From Gammaproteobacteria bacterium (lineage in GTDB: Bacteria > Pseudomonadota > Gammaproteobacteria > Enterobacterales > Alteromonadaceae), in the NCBI GenBank assembly GCA_018222405.1, contig JAAFAI010000017.1, positions 1 through 64,000 of the forward strand: DNA of 64,000 nt. Reading direction: 5' to 3'. The stretch's first letter is position 1; every line of letters begins with the position of its first letter. The notes below the pieces were generated by a model, which ran no database searches, had not been told where the DNA came from, and was given only the letters and a program-made list of their open reading frames with translations. A program made the position numbers and the translations under genes. Below are positions 1-9,208 of this stretch, piece after piece.

Positions 1-54
1 CTTGCGACCCCATCATTATGAGTGATGTGCTCTAACCAACTGAGCTACGTAGCC
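1..54 (-). tRNA. tRNA-Met (elongator, anticodon CAU), 3' part outside the window
   Basis: Read on the minus strand, the gene begins GGCTACGTAGCTCAGTTGG and continues through the D-arm and an anticodon loop with CAT (plus-strand 18-20). It matches the E. coli elongator tRNA-Met almost base for base over this stretch. The T-arm and acceptor 3' side lie beyond position 1, so the gene is cut by the window edge. A good sigma70 promoter lies just upstream (92-120). Confidence 0.93.
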
Positions 55-91
55 TCCGATTGTTTAACTTCCCTCTCAGGAAGTGGCGCGT

Positions 92-120
92 ATTATGCGT
101 ATATGGCGTTGGGTCGTCAA
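92..120 (-). promoter_or_regulatory. Sigma70 promoter of the tRNA-Met gene with GC-rich discriminator
   Basis: On the minus strand there is a -35 box TTGACG (115-120), a 17-base spacer and a -10 box CATAAT (92-97). It is followed by a GC-rich discriminator (ACGCGCC), typical of stringently controlled stable-RNA promoters. A short stem (CTTCC/GGAAG, 69-84) sits in the leader before the mature tRNA 5' end at 54. The rest of the gap between the tRNA and the ychF terminator shows nothing recognisable. Confidence 0.75.
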
Positions 121-259
121 CCCCTTTTTTAACACATTTGTTCAACTGCCTAATATCTGTGCGCCAGCGCTTGAAATTCAGTCAAAAGCGGCCCTGAAGG
201 GGTTATTTTAACCTTATTCAGGGGAGTTCAGAGCGTATTATTTCTTTTCTTCAGGCAAT

Positions 260-287
260 AAAAAAGCCCTCGACAGTGAGAGCTTTT
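260..287 (-). terminator. Rho-independent terminator after ychF
   Basis: On the minus strand the stem GCTCTC/GAGGGC (one G-U pair) closes a short loop and is followed by six T residues. It lies about 30 bases downstream of the ychF stop codon and closes the rplY-pth-ychF group. Confidence 0.8.
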
Positions 288-317
288 ATTAAATTTACGG
301 TTTACACCAATAAATTT

Positions 318-1409
318 TTATACGTTGAAGCGGAAGTGGATAACATCGCCGTCTTTAACGATATATTCTTTACCTTCCAAACGCCATTTACCGGCGTCTT
401 TGGCACCTTGTTCGCCGTTGAATTCCACAAAGTGGTCGTAACTGACGATTTCAGCGCGGATAAAGCCTTTTTCAAAGTCGGTGTGGATCTTACCGGCTGC
501 CTGCGGCGCTGTTGAGCCTTCAGGAAAGGTCCAGGCACGTACTTCTTTTACCCCGGCGGTAAAATAGGTTTGCAGCGTCAGCAGGTTATAACCGGCACGG
601 ATAACGCGGTTAAGCCCTGGCTCTTCCAGGCCCATGTCGGCCATGAACTCTTCGCGGTCTTCGTCGTCCAGCTCGGCGATATCAGACTCAATTGCCGCAC
701 ATACAGCAACGACCACGGCATTTTCGCCTTCAGCAATGGCGCGCACTTCATCGAGATACGGATTGTTTTCAAAGCCGTCTTCGTTAACGTTGGCGATGTA
801 CATAGTTGGCTTAAGGGTAAGCATATTCATGTAGCTTATGGCAGCCAGTTCTTCTTTGCTAAGCTCCAATGAGCGCAACAGGTTGCCTTCATCCAGTGTG
901 GGTTTAATTTTTTCCAGCACTTTTAATTCGAATTTGGCATCGGCGTCACCGCCTTTGGCGCGCTTGGCTACCCGGTGAATGGCCTTTTCGGTGGTTTCCA
1001 GGTCAGCCAGTGCCAGTTCGGTATTAATGATATCAATGTCGTCTTTAGGGCTCACTTTGCCGGCAACGTGAACAATGTTTTCATTGTCAAAGCAGCGCAC
1101 TACGTGGCCGATAGCGTCGGTTTCACGGATATTCGCCAGGAACTTGTTGCCCAGACCTTCACCCTTGGACGCGCCTTCTACCAGTCCGGCAATGTCCACA
1201 AACTCCATGGTGGTAGGGATTACGCGTTGAGGATTCACGATTTCTGCCAGCTTGTCTAAGCGCAGATCCGGCACCGGTACCACACCGGTATTGGGTTCAA
1301 TGGTACAGAACGGAAAGTTTGCAGCCTCGATACCCGCTTTGGTTAATGCATTGAATAGCGTTGACTTACCGACGTTCGGCAGGCCGACAATGCCACATTT
1401 AAATCCCAT
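318..1409 (-). CDS. ychF: Redox-regulated ribosome-binding ATPase YchF
   Basis: Universally conserved Obg-family P-loop protein of 363 aa, the normal length for YchF/OLA1. The G1 loop GLPNVGKS is at residues 9-16 and G3 DIAG at 72-75. The G4 position reads NVNE instead of NKxD, the family hallmark that shifts specificity from GTP to ATP. The C-terminal ~80 residues form the TGS domain, ending HFRFNV. Known members bind ribosomes and are linked to oxidative-stress responses. It is the last gene of rplY-pth-ychF, 24 bases after pth, with a terminator downstream. Confidence 0.96.
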   Translation of the reverse strand: MGFKCGIVGLPNVGKSTLFNALTKAGIEAANFPFCTIEPNTGVVPVPDLRLDKLAEIVNPQRVIPTTMEFVDIAGLVEGASKGEGLGNKFLANIRETDAIGHVVRCFDNENIVHVAGKVSPKDDIDIINTELALADLETTEKAIHRVAKRAKGGDADAKFELKVLEKIKPTLDEGNLLRSLELSKEELAAISYMNMLTLKPTMYIANVNEDGFENNPYLDEVRAIAEGENAVVVAVCAAIESDIAELDDEDREEFMADMGLEEPGLNRVIRAGYNLLTLQTYFTAGVKEVRAWTFPEGSTAPQAAGKIHTDFEKGFIRAEIVSYDHFVEFNGEQGAKDAGKWRLEGKEYIVKDGDVIHFRFNV

Positions 1410-1433
1410 AATGGAGCCCTTGAAAATTTGAAG

Positions 1434-2021
1434 TTAATTGTCTGCTTTAAAACTATGAAGGCGATTTTGCGCCATTTTCAAATCGTTTTTAAGTAAAATT
1501 TCGGTGCAGCGTACTGCTTCATCGATCGCTTGTTCTATTGCTTCTCTTTCCTGCTGCGCGGGTTTACCCAGTACATGGCCGGTTACCTTGCTTTTATGGC
1601 CCGGATGGCCAATGCCAATGCGCAAGCGTAAAAATTCACGGTTGTTACCCATCCGCGAGACGATATCGCGAATACCGTTCTGGCTCGAACTGCCGCCCAT
1701 TTTAAACTTGGCAACACCGGGTGGTAAATCCAGCTCATCGAAAGCAACCAGCATTTGTGAGGGCTCAATACGATAAAAATTAGCCAGTGCGGCAACAGAT
1801 TGCCCGCTTTTGTTCATAAATGTGGTGGGGTAGAGCAAACGGATGTCCTGACCGGCAATGGTAATTCGGGCGGTTTTGCCAAAGAATTTGCTTTCAGGAG
1901 AAAGAGAGGTGTTAAACGTCGATGCGAGTTCTTGTAAAAACCACGCTCCCGCATTGTGGCGTGTTTGTTCGTATTCGGGGCCTGGATTACCCAGGCCCAC
2001 AATAAGACGAATGTCTTCCAA
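1434..2021 (-). CDS. pth: Peptidyl-tRNA hydrolase
   Basis: Cytoplasmic esterase that releases peptides from prematurely dissociated peptidyl-tRNA so that the tRNA can be recycled. The 195-aa length is typical. Catalytic and binding residues are in place: N12 (GLGNPG), His22 (RHNAGAW), D95 (FDELDLPPG) and N115 (SSSQNGIRD), equivalent to E. coli N10, H20, D93 and N114. It starts 5 bases after the rplY stop, so it is probably co-transcribed with rplY, and it is followed by ychF as in many gammaproteobacteria. Confidence 0.97.
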   Translation of the reverse strand: MEDIRLIVGLGNPGPEYEQTRHNAGAWFLQELASTFNTSLSPESKFFGKTARITIAGQDIRLLYPTTFMNKSGQSVAALANFYRIEPSQMLVAFDELDLPPGVAKFKMGGSSSQNGIRDIVSRMGNNREFLRLRIGIGHPGHKSKVTGHVLGKPAQQEREAIEQAIDEAVRCTEILLKNDLKMAQNRLHSFKADN

Positions 2022-2026
2022 GGGAA

Positions 2027-2665
2027 TTATTCCTCAGTAGCGTCGTCTTCTTCACCTTCTGCTTCGTCAGCGGCTGGCGCTTTTGGCGCTGGCTTGATAG
2101 TTACCACAGCAAGGTCATGTGCTTCGTCTTCTTTAGCCAGTTCAACAGAAGAAACGCCCGCTGGCAGAGTCAGATCTGACAGGTGCAGGGTTTGATCCAT
2201 TTCAACGTTAGCCATGTCTACTTCGATGAACTCAGGCAGGTCTTTAGGCAGACAAGTGATTTCAACTTCGTTTACGTGGTGTTCAGCAATACCACCGTCT
2301 TTAACGGCCTGGCATTTCTCTTCGTTGATGAAGTGGATTGGAACAGACGTGTGTACGTCCTGACCAGCGATTACACGTTGGAAATCCAGGTGAGTAATCT
2401 TCGGCTTGAACGGGTGACGTTGTACGTCTTTCAGCAGCGCTTCAACTTTCTTACCACCGATGTTCAGGGTCAGAACGTGTGAGTAGAACGCTTCGAAATC
2501 AGCAGCGTTGATCACTTTATTGTGGTCAAGCGTTAAAGAAACAGGCGCTTCTTCGCCACCGTAAAGGATCGCAGGTACTTTGTCAGCATGACGAAGGCGG
2601 CGGCTCGCACCTTTCCCCAGGTCAGTACGGACTTCTGCATCCAGATTAAAAATTGCATCAGACAT
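2027..2665 (-). CDS. rplY: 50S ribosomal protein bL25, long Ctc form
   Basis: Binds the 5S rRNA region of the large subunit. At 212 aa this is the long (CTC/TL5-type) form: an N-terminal L25 beta-barrel (about 1-95), a second CTC domain (about 100-190) and a very acidic tail ([12 protein letters not shown]). E. coli has only the short ~94-aa form. An SD (GGAGA) precedes the ATG. It heads the rplY-pth-ychF group, and its codons look optimised for high expression, as expected for a ribosomal protein. Confidence 0.95.
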   Translation of the reverse strand: MSDAIFNLDAEVRTDLGKGASRRLRHADKVPAILYGGEEAPVSLTLDHNKVINAADFEAFYSHVLTLNIGGKKVEALLKDVQRHPFKPKITHLDFQRVIAGQDVHTSVPIHFINEEKCQAVKDGGIAEHHVNEVEITCLPKDLPEFIEVDMANVEMDQTLHLSDLTLPAGVSSVELAKEDEAHDLAVVTIKPAPKAPAADEAEGEEDDATEE

Positions 2666-2820
2666 CAGATGTCTCCAAATAAAAATAATTGATGTTTACA
2701 GATTTTTGCGACCAAAATCTGCCATGAATAGGGTAAATCAGCCGTATTTGGCGTAAATACTACCCAGCCCTAAATTAAAAGGCGGCGAATTCTACCACCC
2801 GATGCCTGAAGATACAAACC

Positions 2821-3213
2821 TCAAAGGGATTTTAATTTGCGCGGGCCCGACTCTGGTGGCCGGGCATGGCTATCATCCAGCACTTTCACGGCATCCACCT
2901 CGAGTAAGTCACCAAACTGAGTAGTGGTAATGATGTCTTTATTCACACTGCCGGTGATTTCTACTATCAGTCCGTCGAGGCGATAGGCGTCGGGTAAATG
3001 GCGCAGGGTATAGCGTTTATTATCGGTACTGATAAACGCAAAAAAGCCGCCTTCAAAGGTTTTATACACGATAGTACCGGTATATATCGCCGAAGCCGGA
3101 CTGGCCTCGGGTTCATTGTCCTGGTTCACTGGCGAAGTCTCCTTACTGTCGGCACAGGCGGTGAGCCCGAATGCCATGGCTATGGTTAAGAGTAATGCAC
3201 GGAAAGTTCCCAT
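2821..3213 (-). CDS. Small putative lipoprotein, unknown function
   Basis: 130 aa starting with a signal peptide that ends in a lipobox (FGLTAC, Cys20), so it is probably lipidated and membrane-anchored. A low-complexity linker rich in Glu, Pro and Ser follows. The rest alternates short beta-like segments (YTGTIVYK, GGFFAFIS, LIVEITGSV, LLEVDAVKVL), which resembles a small OB-like barrel; this is inference from the pattern only. No family was recognised. It is monocistronic, facing away from the next gene. The 250-base gap upstream (3214-3465) holds no recognisable gene. Confidence 0.6.
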   Translation of the reverse strand: MGTFRALLLTIAMAFGLTACADSKETSPVNQDNEPEASPASAIYTGTIVYKTFEGGFFAFISTDNKRYTLRHLPDAYRLDGLIVEITGSVNKDIITTTQFGDLLEVDAVKVLDDSHARPPESGPRKLKSL

Positions 3214-3465
3214 TGATTATTCCCTTGTGAAATTAGCACCTGAAATTATCAGTATGCAGGCCGTAGCCTGAACGGGCAATGAATTACCCGGCAAAGTCTG
3301 CCGCTGGCGGCTGAGCCTGGCAAATCTGCAATATACAGCAGAATTCTGGCACCGCTCGCAGCCAGTATGCTAAAAAGGTTACTGATTGGGCTGCGCAGTG
3401 ATTAGAGGTTGTATTCTGGCTGCCAGGACCGAATTGCAACTGTCAGACACAACAAGGAAGACAAG

Positions 3466-4482
3466 ATGCACTCTTCTTCTCAGCTTATGGTTCTATTTAC
3501 CTTAGTAGTTAGCCTGCTTTCCCCGCTTCATGCCGCAACCAGGAGCGATGCTATTGCGGCTTATAATGCTACGCTCGACAATTTTGATTACCCTTTCGAG
3601 GTAGGTAGATTTTCCCTTGAAAGTCAGGGCCAAGCACTTTCCATGGCGTATATGGATGTCAAACCGCAAGGAGACCCAAAGGCAACGGTAGTGCTGTTAC
3701 ATGGCAAGAATTTTTCAGGGTTTTACTGGGAGCGTGTTGCCAGCCAATTAGTTGGTATGTCTTACCGGGTGATTATTCCCGATCAAATCGGCTTTGGTAA
3801 ATCAAGCAGACCTGAGCATTACCAGTATTCGTTTGCCGGGTTAGCCAATAACACCAGGCAACTGCTGGAGCACCTTGAGGTTGCGCGGGCGACAATTGTT
3901 GGTCACTCCATGGGCGGTATGCTGGCGGTAAAATTCGCTAAGTATGTAAAAGATAAAACTGCGCGGCTTATTTTAATTAACCCTATCGGGCTCGAAGATT
4001 ATTTAAAGTGGGTGGATTTCCAGGACCCACAGGTGTTTTTGTCCAACGAGCTTAAAAAAACACCAGAGAGCATTCGCCGCTATCAGCAGAAAAACTACTA
4101 TGACGGTAAGTGGCGGCCTGCTTATCAGGCGTTGCTTGAACCTCATATTGGCCAGTTAAAACACCCTGATTACCCGCGTGTTGCGAAGAATAATGCGCTG
4201 ACATACAACCCCATTTTCAGCGAGCCCATCGTATATGATTTGCCGCAGTTAACGGTACCGGTGTCCCTTATTATCGGCACTCGCGATCGCACCGGCCCCG
4301 GCCGAGCCTTCAAGAAGCCAGGCGTGACGCACCAACTCGGACAGTATCAGGTATTGGGCAAAGAGGTTGCCGATACTCTGCAACAAGGCAACCTTATTGA
4401 ACTGGACGGCTTAGGGCACATGCCTCAGTTTGAGGATTGGGAAAGGTTTAGTACCGTCTTTTTTCCACTTTTTGAAGACTAA
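3466..4482 (+). CDS. Secreted alpha/beta-hydrolase
   Basis: 338-aa alpha/beta-hydrolase fold enzyme with an N-terminal Sec signal peptide ending near LHAATRSD, so probably periplasmic or exported. The nucleophile elbow is GHSMGG. A candidate acid Asp lies in GTRDRTG and the catalytic His in LGHMPQFED. The substrate is not predictable; relatives include esterases and haloalkane-dehalogenase-like enzymes. The start at 3466 is preferred over an in-frame start at 3409 because an AAGGAAG ribosome site precedes it and the signal peptide begins there. It converges on the diguanylate cyclase gene, 20 bases away. Confidence 0.85.
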   Translation: MHSSSQLMVLFTLVVSLLSPLHAATRSDAIAAYNATLDNFDYPFEVGRFSLESQGQALSMAYMDVKPQGDPKATVVLLHGKNFSGFYWERVASQLVGMSYRVIIPDQIGFGKSSRPEHYQYSFAGLANNTRQLLEHLEVARATIVGHSMGGMLAVKFAKYVKDKTARLILINPIGLEDYLKWVDFQDPQVFLSNELKKTPESIRRYQQKNYYDGKWRPAYQALLEPHIGQLKHPDYPRVAKNNALTYNPIFSEPIVYDLPQLTVPVSLIIGTRDRTGPGRAFKKPGVTHQLGQYQVLGKEVADTLQQGNLIELDGLGHMPQFEDWERFSTVFFPLFED

Positions 4483-4502
4483 GACGGTATACCAGAGGCG
4501 GA

Positions 4503-6473
4503 TTAAGAATCCACGGCTTCCACTGGTTTATGGGGGCTTATCACCACCCGGTTGCGGCCGTCATTTTTGGCTTTGTAAAGGGCGTCATCTGCTTCTTTAA
4601 GAATCGTTGCCGGGTCGGTGTCTGGTGTTGGAATAACACAATAGGCACCGATGCTGATGGTGTAGCGTATTGGTTCGTCACGATATTTTACCACCTCGGC
4701 CTCAGCACTGGTACGAATAGACTCGGCAAGACTGGCTATATGGCCTGCGGTTTCATTGCAGACTAACAAACAAAATTCTTCACCGCCTATCCGGGCTGGC
4801 AGGTCGCTGGCGCGTCCACTCACTCGCTGGATCAGTGCCGACAGTGACTGGATCACATGATCGCCAGCCTGATGACCCAGACTATCATTAATTTGTTTAA
4901 AGTGATCAATATCCAGCATCAGCAAGCCGATAAGCGACTGACTGCGCTTAGCCCGCTGAATCTCCTCATTGAACCGTTTATCGAAGTAGCGCCGGTTGGC
5001 CAGCCCGGTTAATGGATCGGTTAAACTCAATCGTTCCAGCTCTTTGTTCATGATTTGCAGCTTTTGCATAGCCACTTTTAATTCCCGGGTTTGCTCGTTG
5101 ACCTTTAACGACAGCTCTTCTTTTACCCTCCGCTCAATACCAAGCAGGCGTTGCTGAGCAGCCATTTCGCTTTCTTTGGCTTTGGCTGCCTCGGTGGACA
5201 TTTGCAGGGCAATATCCTGCGCTTCTGCACGCATTTCTCGTTCCCGATTGAAGCGTTCCGCCAATGCCATAGAGAGCAATAAGACTTCGATAGTGACACC
5301 AATATTTTGCAGGTAGTGCAGCTCAATAACGTAGGGAATAAAGTCATTCAGGCCGAGGATCAGAATGACAGTGCTAACAACCAGTACAGACCAGGAAAGC
5401 GTAAGAAATTTGGCTGATCTATCGCCTTTAAACCACAGGTAGCCAGATACACTTATGGCAAACAAACAGTTGATCAAACCAAACGCATCGATTATCGGAA
5501 TGAGTATCGATGTGGATATGAGTGGCGCCAGAATTATCATCGCCAGCCAGAGGTAACCGGCGATCTGACTACTGCGATTAAGAAACACTCCCCTGTGCTT
5601 AAGCTGCAGAAACTGCCGGATAAACATTAATGCGGCAAAGAAGGCAATGGGCACCAGAATACGGTATGCGTACTCCAGCAACGCCGGATAATCAGACCAC
5701 AACCAGGCAATGCCGGCGCCATTCATTATCAGGGTATAACCCGCCATGGTGGCTACATAAAAACAATATGCCGCAAATGCTTTATGGCGCAAAAAGATAA
5801 ACAGCGACAGGTTGTAGCCAAACATCGCGAATAGCACGCCATAAAATAAGCCAAGGTACCAGTTGCGTTGCAACTGATGGTCTGCAAAGGACTCCGCTGG
5901 CCATAACGTAACCGGCAGCAGCGCCTTCTCGGAGGGCAGAATTCGTAAATAGAGCAGGGTAGTGCTATCGCTGTCGAGTGTCAGTGGTATGGCAAAGGGA
6001 AATTCGTCGGGCGCATCAGGGGGCATTTGCCAGTCATTAAACTGGCCTGAAGAAATCAGTGTTTGCGTCGATACCCGGTAATGGTACCAGTCAATGGATT
6101 TCACTAACGGCCAGTCCAGAGTCATGATCCATTCTGTTGGCGCACCAGACATACGCTGCAATGGAATTTTTATCCACGTATAAGACTGGCTGGTGCCAAG
6201 GAACAAGGATGAATTAGGGTGAAACTGCCACTCGCTGTCGGGTAATTGCTCAATCTGATTAAACGAGACTTTGCTGAAGGCTTCGAAGTAGTACATGCCC
6301 TGGTTTAAATGCATGTGCGATTCGCCGCCCGGCAAGGTGTTAATGATGCCGGGCGGCGCCGTGGCGTTTTGAGCAGCGGAGAGAGCACCGGAGAAAAGCA
6401 TCAGACAAAACAAGATGATACTCAGCAGTGCGTGCGAAAATGCCATGTAAGAAAGAGGTCGGTTAACCACCAT
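4503..6473 (-). CDS. Membrane diguanylate cyclase with 7TMR-DISM sensor
   Basis: 656 aa. A signal-anchor segment is followed by a periplasmic 7TMR-DISM extracellular domain (about 50-200), seven predicted transmembrane helices (about 205-395), a cytoplasmic coiled coil (about 400-475) and a C-terminal GGDEF domain. The active site is GGEEF near residue 563. The allosteric I-site RxxD (RASD) lies exactly five residues before it, so the enzyme should make c-di-GMP and be product-inhibited. The DISM domain probably senses a periplasmic ligand, possibly a carbohydrate. It is monocistronic. A 7-bp inverted repeat (6500-6520) lies just upstream of the start. Confidence 0.93.
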   Translation of the reverse strand: MVVNRPLSYMAFSHALLSIILFCLMLFSGALSAAQNATAPPGIINTLPGGESHMHLNQGMYYFEAFSKVSFNQIEQLPDSEWQFHPNSSLFLGTSQSYTWIKIPLQRMSGAPTEWIMTLDWPLVKSIDWYHYRVSTQTLISSGQFNDWQMPPDAPDEFPFAIPLTLDSDSTTLLYLRILPSEKALLPVTLWPAESFADHQLQRNWYLGLFYGVLFAMFGYNLSLFIFLRHKAFAAYCFYVATMAGYTLIMNGAGIAWLWSDYPALLEYAYRILVPIAFFAALMFIRQFLQLKHRGVFLNRSSQIAGYLWLAMIILAPLISTSILIPIIDAFGLINCLFAISVSGYLWFKGDRSAKFLTLSWSVLVVSTVILILGLNDFIPYVIELHYLQNIGVTIEVLLLSMALAERFNREREMRAEAQDIALQMSTEAAKAKESEMAAQQRLLGIERRVKEELSLKVNEQTRELKVAMQKLQIMNKELERLSLTDPLTGLANRRYFDKRFNEEIQRAKRSQSLIGLLMLDIDHFKQINDSLGHQAGDHVIQSLSALIQRVSGRASDLPARIGGEEFCLLVCNETAGHIASLAESIRTSAEAEVVKYRDEPIRYTISIGAYCVIPTPDTDPATILKEADDALYKAKNDGRNRVVISPHKPVEAVDS

Positions 6474-6530
6474 GCCTTAACTATAGCAATCACTCACAGT
6501 TTTGCCTGAACAGGGCAAAATTCAGCCAAT

Positions 6531-6555
6531 AAAAAAGCCAGCAATGCTGGCTTTT
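6531..6555 (-). terminator. Rho-independent terminator after prs
   Basis: Stem GCCAGC/GCTGGC with loop AAT (6537-6551). On the minus strand it is followed by six T residues. It lies about 20 bases after the prs stop and closes the lolB-ispE-tRNA-Gln-prs group. Confidence 0.85.
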
Positions 6556-6574
6556 GGAGAAGAAACGGTGGTGC

Positions 6575-7522
6575 TTAGTATTCGAACATCGCCGAGATAG
6601 ACTCTTCATTGCTGATCCGACGAATGGTTTCAGCAAGCATCTCAGATAGCGTAAGTTGTTTTACCTTACCAATGGCAGCCATGTCAGTACTCAGTGGAAT
6701 ACTGTCAGTGACAATAATCTCATCAATCACAGACTCTTTAAGATTATTGGCCGCATTACCAGAGAAAATAGCATGCGTGGCATAGGCATACACTTTACGG
6801 GCACCGTGGGCTTTCAGGGCTTCCGCCGCTTTGGCCAGAGTACCGCCGGTGTCAATCATGTCATCAACGATAATACAATCACGGTCTTTTACATCACCGA
6901 TAATGTTCATTACCTGGGCAACGTTGGCTTTCGGACGACGTTTGTCGATGATAGCCAGATCGGTATCGTTAAGTAATTTTGCCGTAGCGCGCGCCCGTAC
7001 TACACCACCAATGTCTGGCGAAACAACAATAGGCTCTACGAAATCGCGCTGGAACATATCGTTCAGCAGGATTGGCGTACCAAATGCGTTGTCTACCGGT
7101 ACGTCGAAGAAGCCCTGGATCTGCTCGGCGTGCAGGTCGATGGTCAGTACCCGGTCGACGCCCACATTTGACAGAAAATCAGCAACCACTTTAGCCGTAA
7201 TGGGCACACGAGCTGAACGCACACGGCGATCCTGACGTGCATAACCAAAGTACGGGATAACCGCAGTGATCCGGCCGGCGGATGCGCGACGCAGGGCGTC
7301 AATCATCACGATCAGTTCCATCAGGTTATCATTAGTAGGTGCACAGGTAGACTGGATAATAAAAACGTCCGAGCCACGGACGTTTTCATGAATTTCTACT
7401 GCTATCTCGCCGTCGCTAAAACGGCCGACGGTGGCATTTCCAAGCTTGGTATAGAGGCGATTGGCAACTTTCTGGGCTAGTTCAGGAACAGCGTTACCTG
7501 CAAAGAGCTTCATGTCTGGCAC
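6575..7522 (-). CDS. prs: Ribose-phosphate pyrophosphokinase (PRPP synthase)
   Basis: Makes PRPP from ribose-5-phosphate and ATP for nucleotide, His, Trp and NAD synthesis. The 315-aa protein (M)PDMKLFAGN... begins at a GTG codon, exactly as in E. coli, with a GAGGAAA ribosome site 8 bases upstream. An upstream in-frame extension would run through the tRNA-Gln gene and is rejected. Motifs: [15 protein letters not shown] (ATP/regulatory flexible loop), [11 protein letters not shown], and the PRPP loop [10 protein letters not shown]. It lies downstream of ispE and tRNA-Gln and ahead of a clear terminator. Confidence 0.97.
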   Translation of the reverse strand: MPDMKLFAGNAVPELAQKVANRLYTKLGNATVGRFSDGEIAVEIHENVRGSDVFIIQSTCAPTNDNLMELIVMIDALRRASAGRITAVIPYFGYARQDRRVRSARVPITAKVVADFLSNVGVDRVLTIDLHAEQIQGFFDVPVDNAFGTPILLNDMFQRDFVEPIVVSPDIGGVVRARATAKLLNDTDLAIIDKRRPKANVAQVMNIIGDVKDRDCIIVDDMIDTGGTLAKAAEALKAHGARKVYAYATHAIFSGNAANNLKESVIDEIIVTDSIPLSTDMAAIGKVKQLTLSEMLAETIRRISNEESISAMFEY

Positions 7523-7554
7523 AAGTGTTTCCTCAGTGCATTTTAAGTAGGAGG

Positions 7555-7630
7555 TGGCTGGGGTAGCAGGACTCGAACCTACGGATGGCGGGATCAAAAC
7601 CCGCTGCCTTACCAACTTGGCTATACCCCA
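7555..7630 (-). tRNA. tRNA-Gln (anticodon UUG), CCA encoded
   Basis: A 76-base gene on the minus strand starting TGGGGTATAGCC and ending CAGCCA. The acceptor stem pairs, the T-loop reads GGTTCGAGTCC, and the anticodon loop TTTTGAT sits in a GCGGG/CCCGC stem giving anticodon TTG. The CCA end is genome-encoded. The gene sits between ispE and prs with only 20 bases to ispE, so it is probably transcribed within that operon and processed out. Confidence 0.97.
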
Positions 7631-7650
7631 TCAATGTAAGTCGTTCTGGC

Positions 7651-8508
7651 TCAGGACATCTGTTGTAATTTTAATTGTAGCGGTGAGGTATTTACGCCTT
7701 TGGCAACAAATCCGTGCCAGTTTTCAGGAAGCGCCTGCTGCACTGCCTTTGCCTGAACCGGGTCACTAAATGTAGCAAATACGCACGCGCCTGTGCCTGT
7801 CATCCTCGACGGTGCGTAGTGTAACAACCACTGTAATAATTTTGCAACTTCCGGTTGGCTTTTACAGACAATTTTCTGACAATCATTTTGCGTTGCATCA
7901 AAAGTATAATGCTGCCAGTCAATAGGGGGGGTATTGCGCGGTAAGTCAGGGTGTGAAAACACCTCTGCAGTGCTGATGTTTACCCCGGGGAACACCACCA
8001 GATACCAGCTTTCATCAAGGCTGACCGGGTGGATTTGCTCGCCTACACCCTCGGCAAAAGCGGTTTTACCGTGTACAAAAATCGGTACATCTGCGCCCAG
8101 TTCTAACCCGAGTTGCGCCAGCGTTTCGGTGGACAGACCACAACGCCAGTAATAATTTAATGCCACCAGTGTGGTGGCTGCATTCGACGAGCCGCCGCCA
8201 ATGCCGCCGCCCATAGGTAATTGTTTTTCAATATAAATGTCGCAGCCTTGCGGGGTGTTCACGTGGCTTTGCAGTAACCTGGCAGCCCGGTAGATCAAAT
8301 TATCTTCGGTATTAACTCCGGAAATGGCGGTAGCCAGGCGAATGTCACCACTATCATTGGGAACAAAAGCCAGTGAGTCGCCCACATCGAGCATTTGAAA
8401 CAGTGACTGCAACAGGTGATAACCTTTATCATTGCGTCCTGTAATGTGCAAAAACAGGTTTAGTTTGGCCGGGCTTGGCCACCAGTCGAGACTTACTTGA
8501 GTGTCCAT
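7651..8508 (-). CDS. ispE: 4-diphosphocytidyl-2-C-methyl-D-erythritol kinase
   Basis: GHMP kinase of the non-mevalonate isoprenoid pathway; it phosphorylates the 2-hydroxyl of CDP-methylerythritol. It contains the N-terminal [10 protein letters not shown] motif, the glycine-rich ATP loop ([13 protein letters not shown]) and the C-terminal GTGACVF. The start at 8508 (ATG, 285 aa) is preferred to an in-frame GTG at 8532 because it agrees with family length and reduces overlap with lolB to 16 bases. Order lolB-ispE-(tRNA)-prs is conserved in gammaproteobacteria. Confidence 0.95.
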   Translation of the reverse strand: MDTQVSLDWWPSPAKLNLFLHITGRNDKGYHLLQSLFQMLDVGDSLAFVPNDSGDIRLATAISGVNTEDNLIYRAARLLQSHVNTPQGCDIYIEKQLPMGGGIGGGSSNAATTLVALNYYWRCGLSTETLAQLGLELGADVPIFVHGKTAFAEGVGEQIHPVSLDESWYLVVFPGVNISTAEVFSHPDLPRNTPPIDWQHYTFDATQNDCQKIVCKSQPEVAKLLQWLLHYAPSRMTGTGACVFATFSDPVQAKAVQQALPENWHGFVAKGVNTSPLQLKLQQMS

Positions 8509-9095
8509 TGTGAAATTCTTATTTTTATCCACTGCTCAGGCTGAGCCGTATTAGTCAGTTTGATATTATGTGGCAGGAAAACATCGTCTACCTGCCCGTA
8601 CTGGGCGTAATCCACCTGCCAGCCCGCACACTGTCGGCAGCCTGGCATTAGCTGTTTGAGCAAACCGTTGTCGTTCAGCGTGTAGTCGTCACCGGCACGG
8701 GGCACGCCCTTCACCCAGCTCAGCAGCTGATCAAGTGGTATGTCCCAGCCAGTGGTCTGGTAGAGCAGGGCCGTAGCCGATGGGGCGGTATACACTTCGT
8801 CGTCTGCTTCCAGCCGTGCACCGGTCACAGTTTGCTCCATATCCACCAGGGTAACGCCAAGAAAGTTGCTCAACCTGAAGGTAAACAGCGGATCGCTGAC
8901 CTGCCAGCGAAGATTGGCACTCACCGATTTTTCCGGCTCTCTGAGCGCGAGTTTACCGTTAATATTCCACTTTTTGATGGCGTCGAGTTTAATCAGCTGA
9001 GCCGGTAAATTTATCTGCCCTTGTGGCGCCTGCGGTCGTGTGGCACAGGCACTAAGGAAGAGGACGAACAGAACAATGAAAACCTGACGAAACAC
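8493..9095 (-). CDS. lolB: Outer-membrane lipoprotein receptor LolB
   Basis: 200-aa lipoprotein that accepts lipoproteins from LolA and inserts them into the outer membrane. The signal peptide ends with lipobox FLSAC (Cys17). The mature part has the beta-rich LolB pattern, including [21 protein letters not shown] at its start and a hydrophobic loop around the FLGVTLV segment. Identification also rests on position: divergent from hemA and overlapping ispE, as in E. coli. Confidence 0.92.
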   Translation of the reverse strand: MFRQVFIVLFVLFLSACATRPQAPQGQINLPAQLIKLDAIKKWNINGKLALREPEKSVSANLRWQVSDPLFTFRLSNFLGVTLVDMEQTVTGARLEADDEVYTAPSATALLYQTTGWDIPLDQLLSWVKGVPRAGDDYTLNDNGLLKQLMPGCRQCAGWQVDYAQYGQVDDVFLPHNIKLTNTAQPEQWIKIRISQWTLK

Positions 9096-9121
9096 GGGCT
9101 AACCTATAAAATCTATTAAGG

Positions 9122-9145
9122 CGATAGTTGAACATAGAACTATCG
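9122..9145. promoter_or_regulatory. Palindrome between lolB and hemA (candidate operator)
   Basis: A perfect inverted repeat, CGATAGTT and AACTATCG, is separated by 8 bases and sits in the 113-base gap between the divergent lolB and hemA genes. A TACAAT -10-like box for hemA lies downstream at 9173-9178, with only a weak -35 match. The palindrome could bind a dimeric regulator; nothing in the sequence says which. Confidence 0.35.
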
Positions 9146-9208
9146 ACACTTTCAATCATTTTGGCTTTTTCGTACAATGCCGCTCCATTGTAGCCGTAAA
9201 CGAACCCC

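Noticed and set aside
6500-6520. TTTTGCC/GGCAAAA inverted repeat near the DISM-GGDEF start as a terminator
   Set aside because: It lies upstream of the gene on the minus strand and beyond the real prs terminator; it may be an operator, but a single short repeat is too weak to call.
7523-7615. In-frame N-terminal extension of prs running upstream through the tRNA-Gln gene
   Set aside because: The extension crosses a complete tRNA gene and has no family similarity; the GTG start at 7522 has a good ribosome site and matches E. coli.
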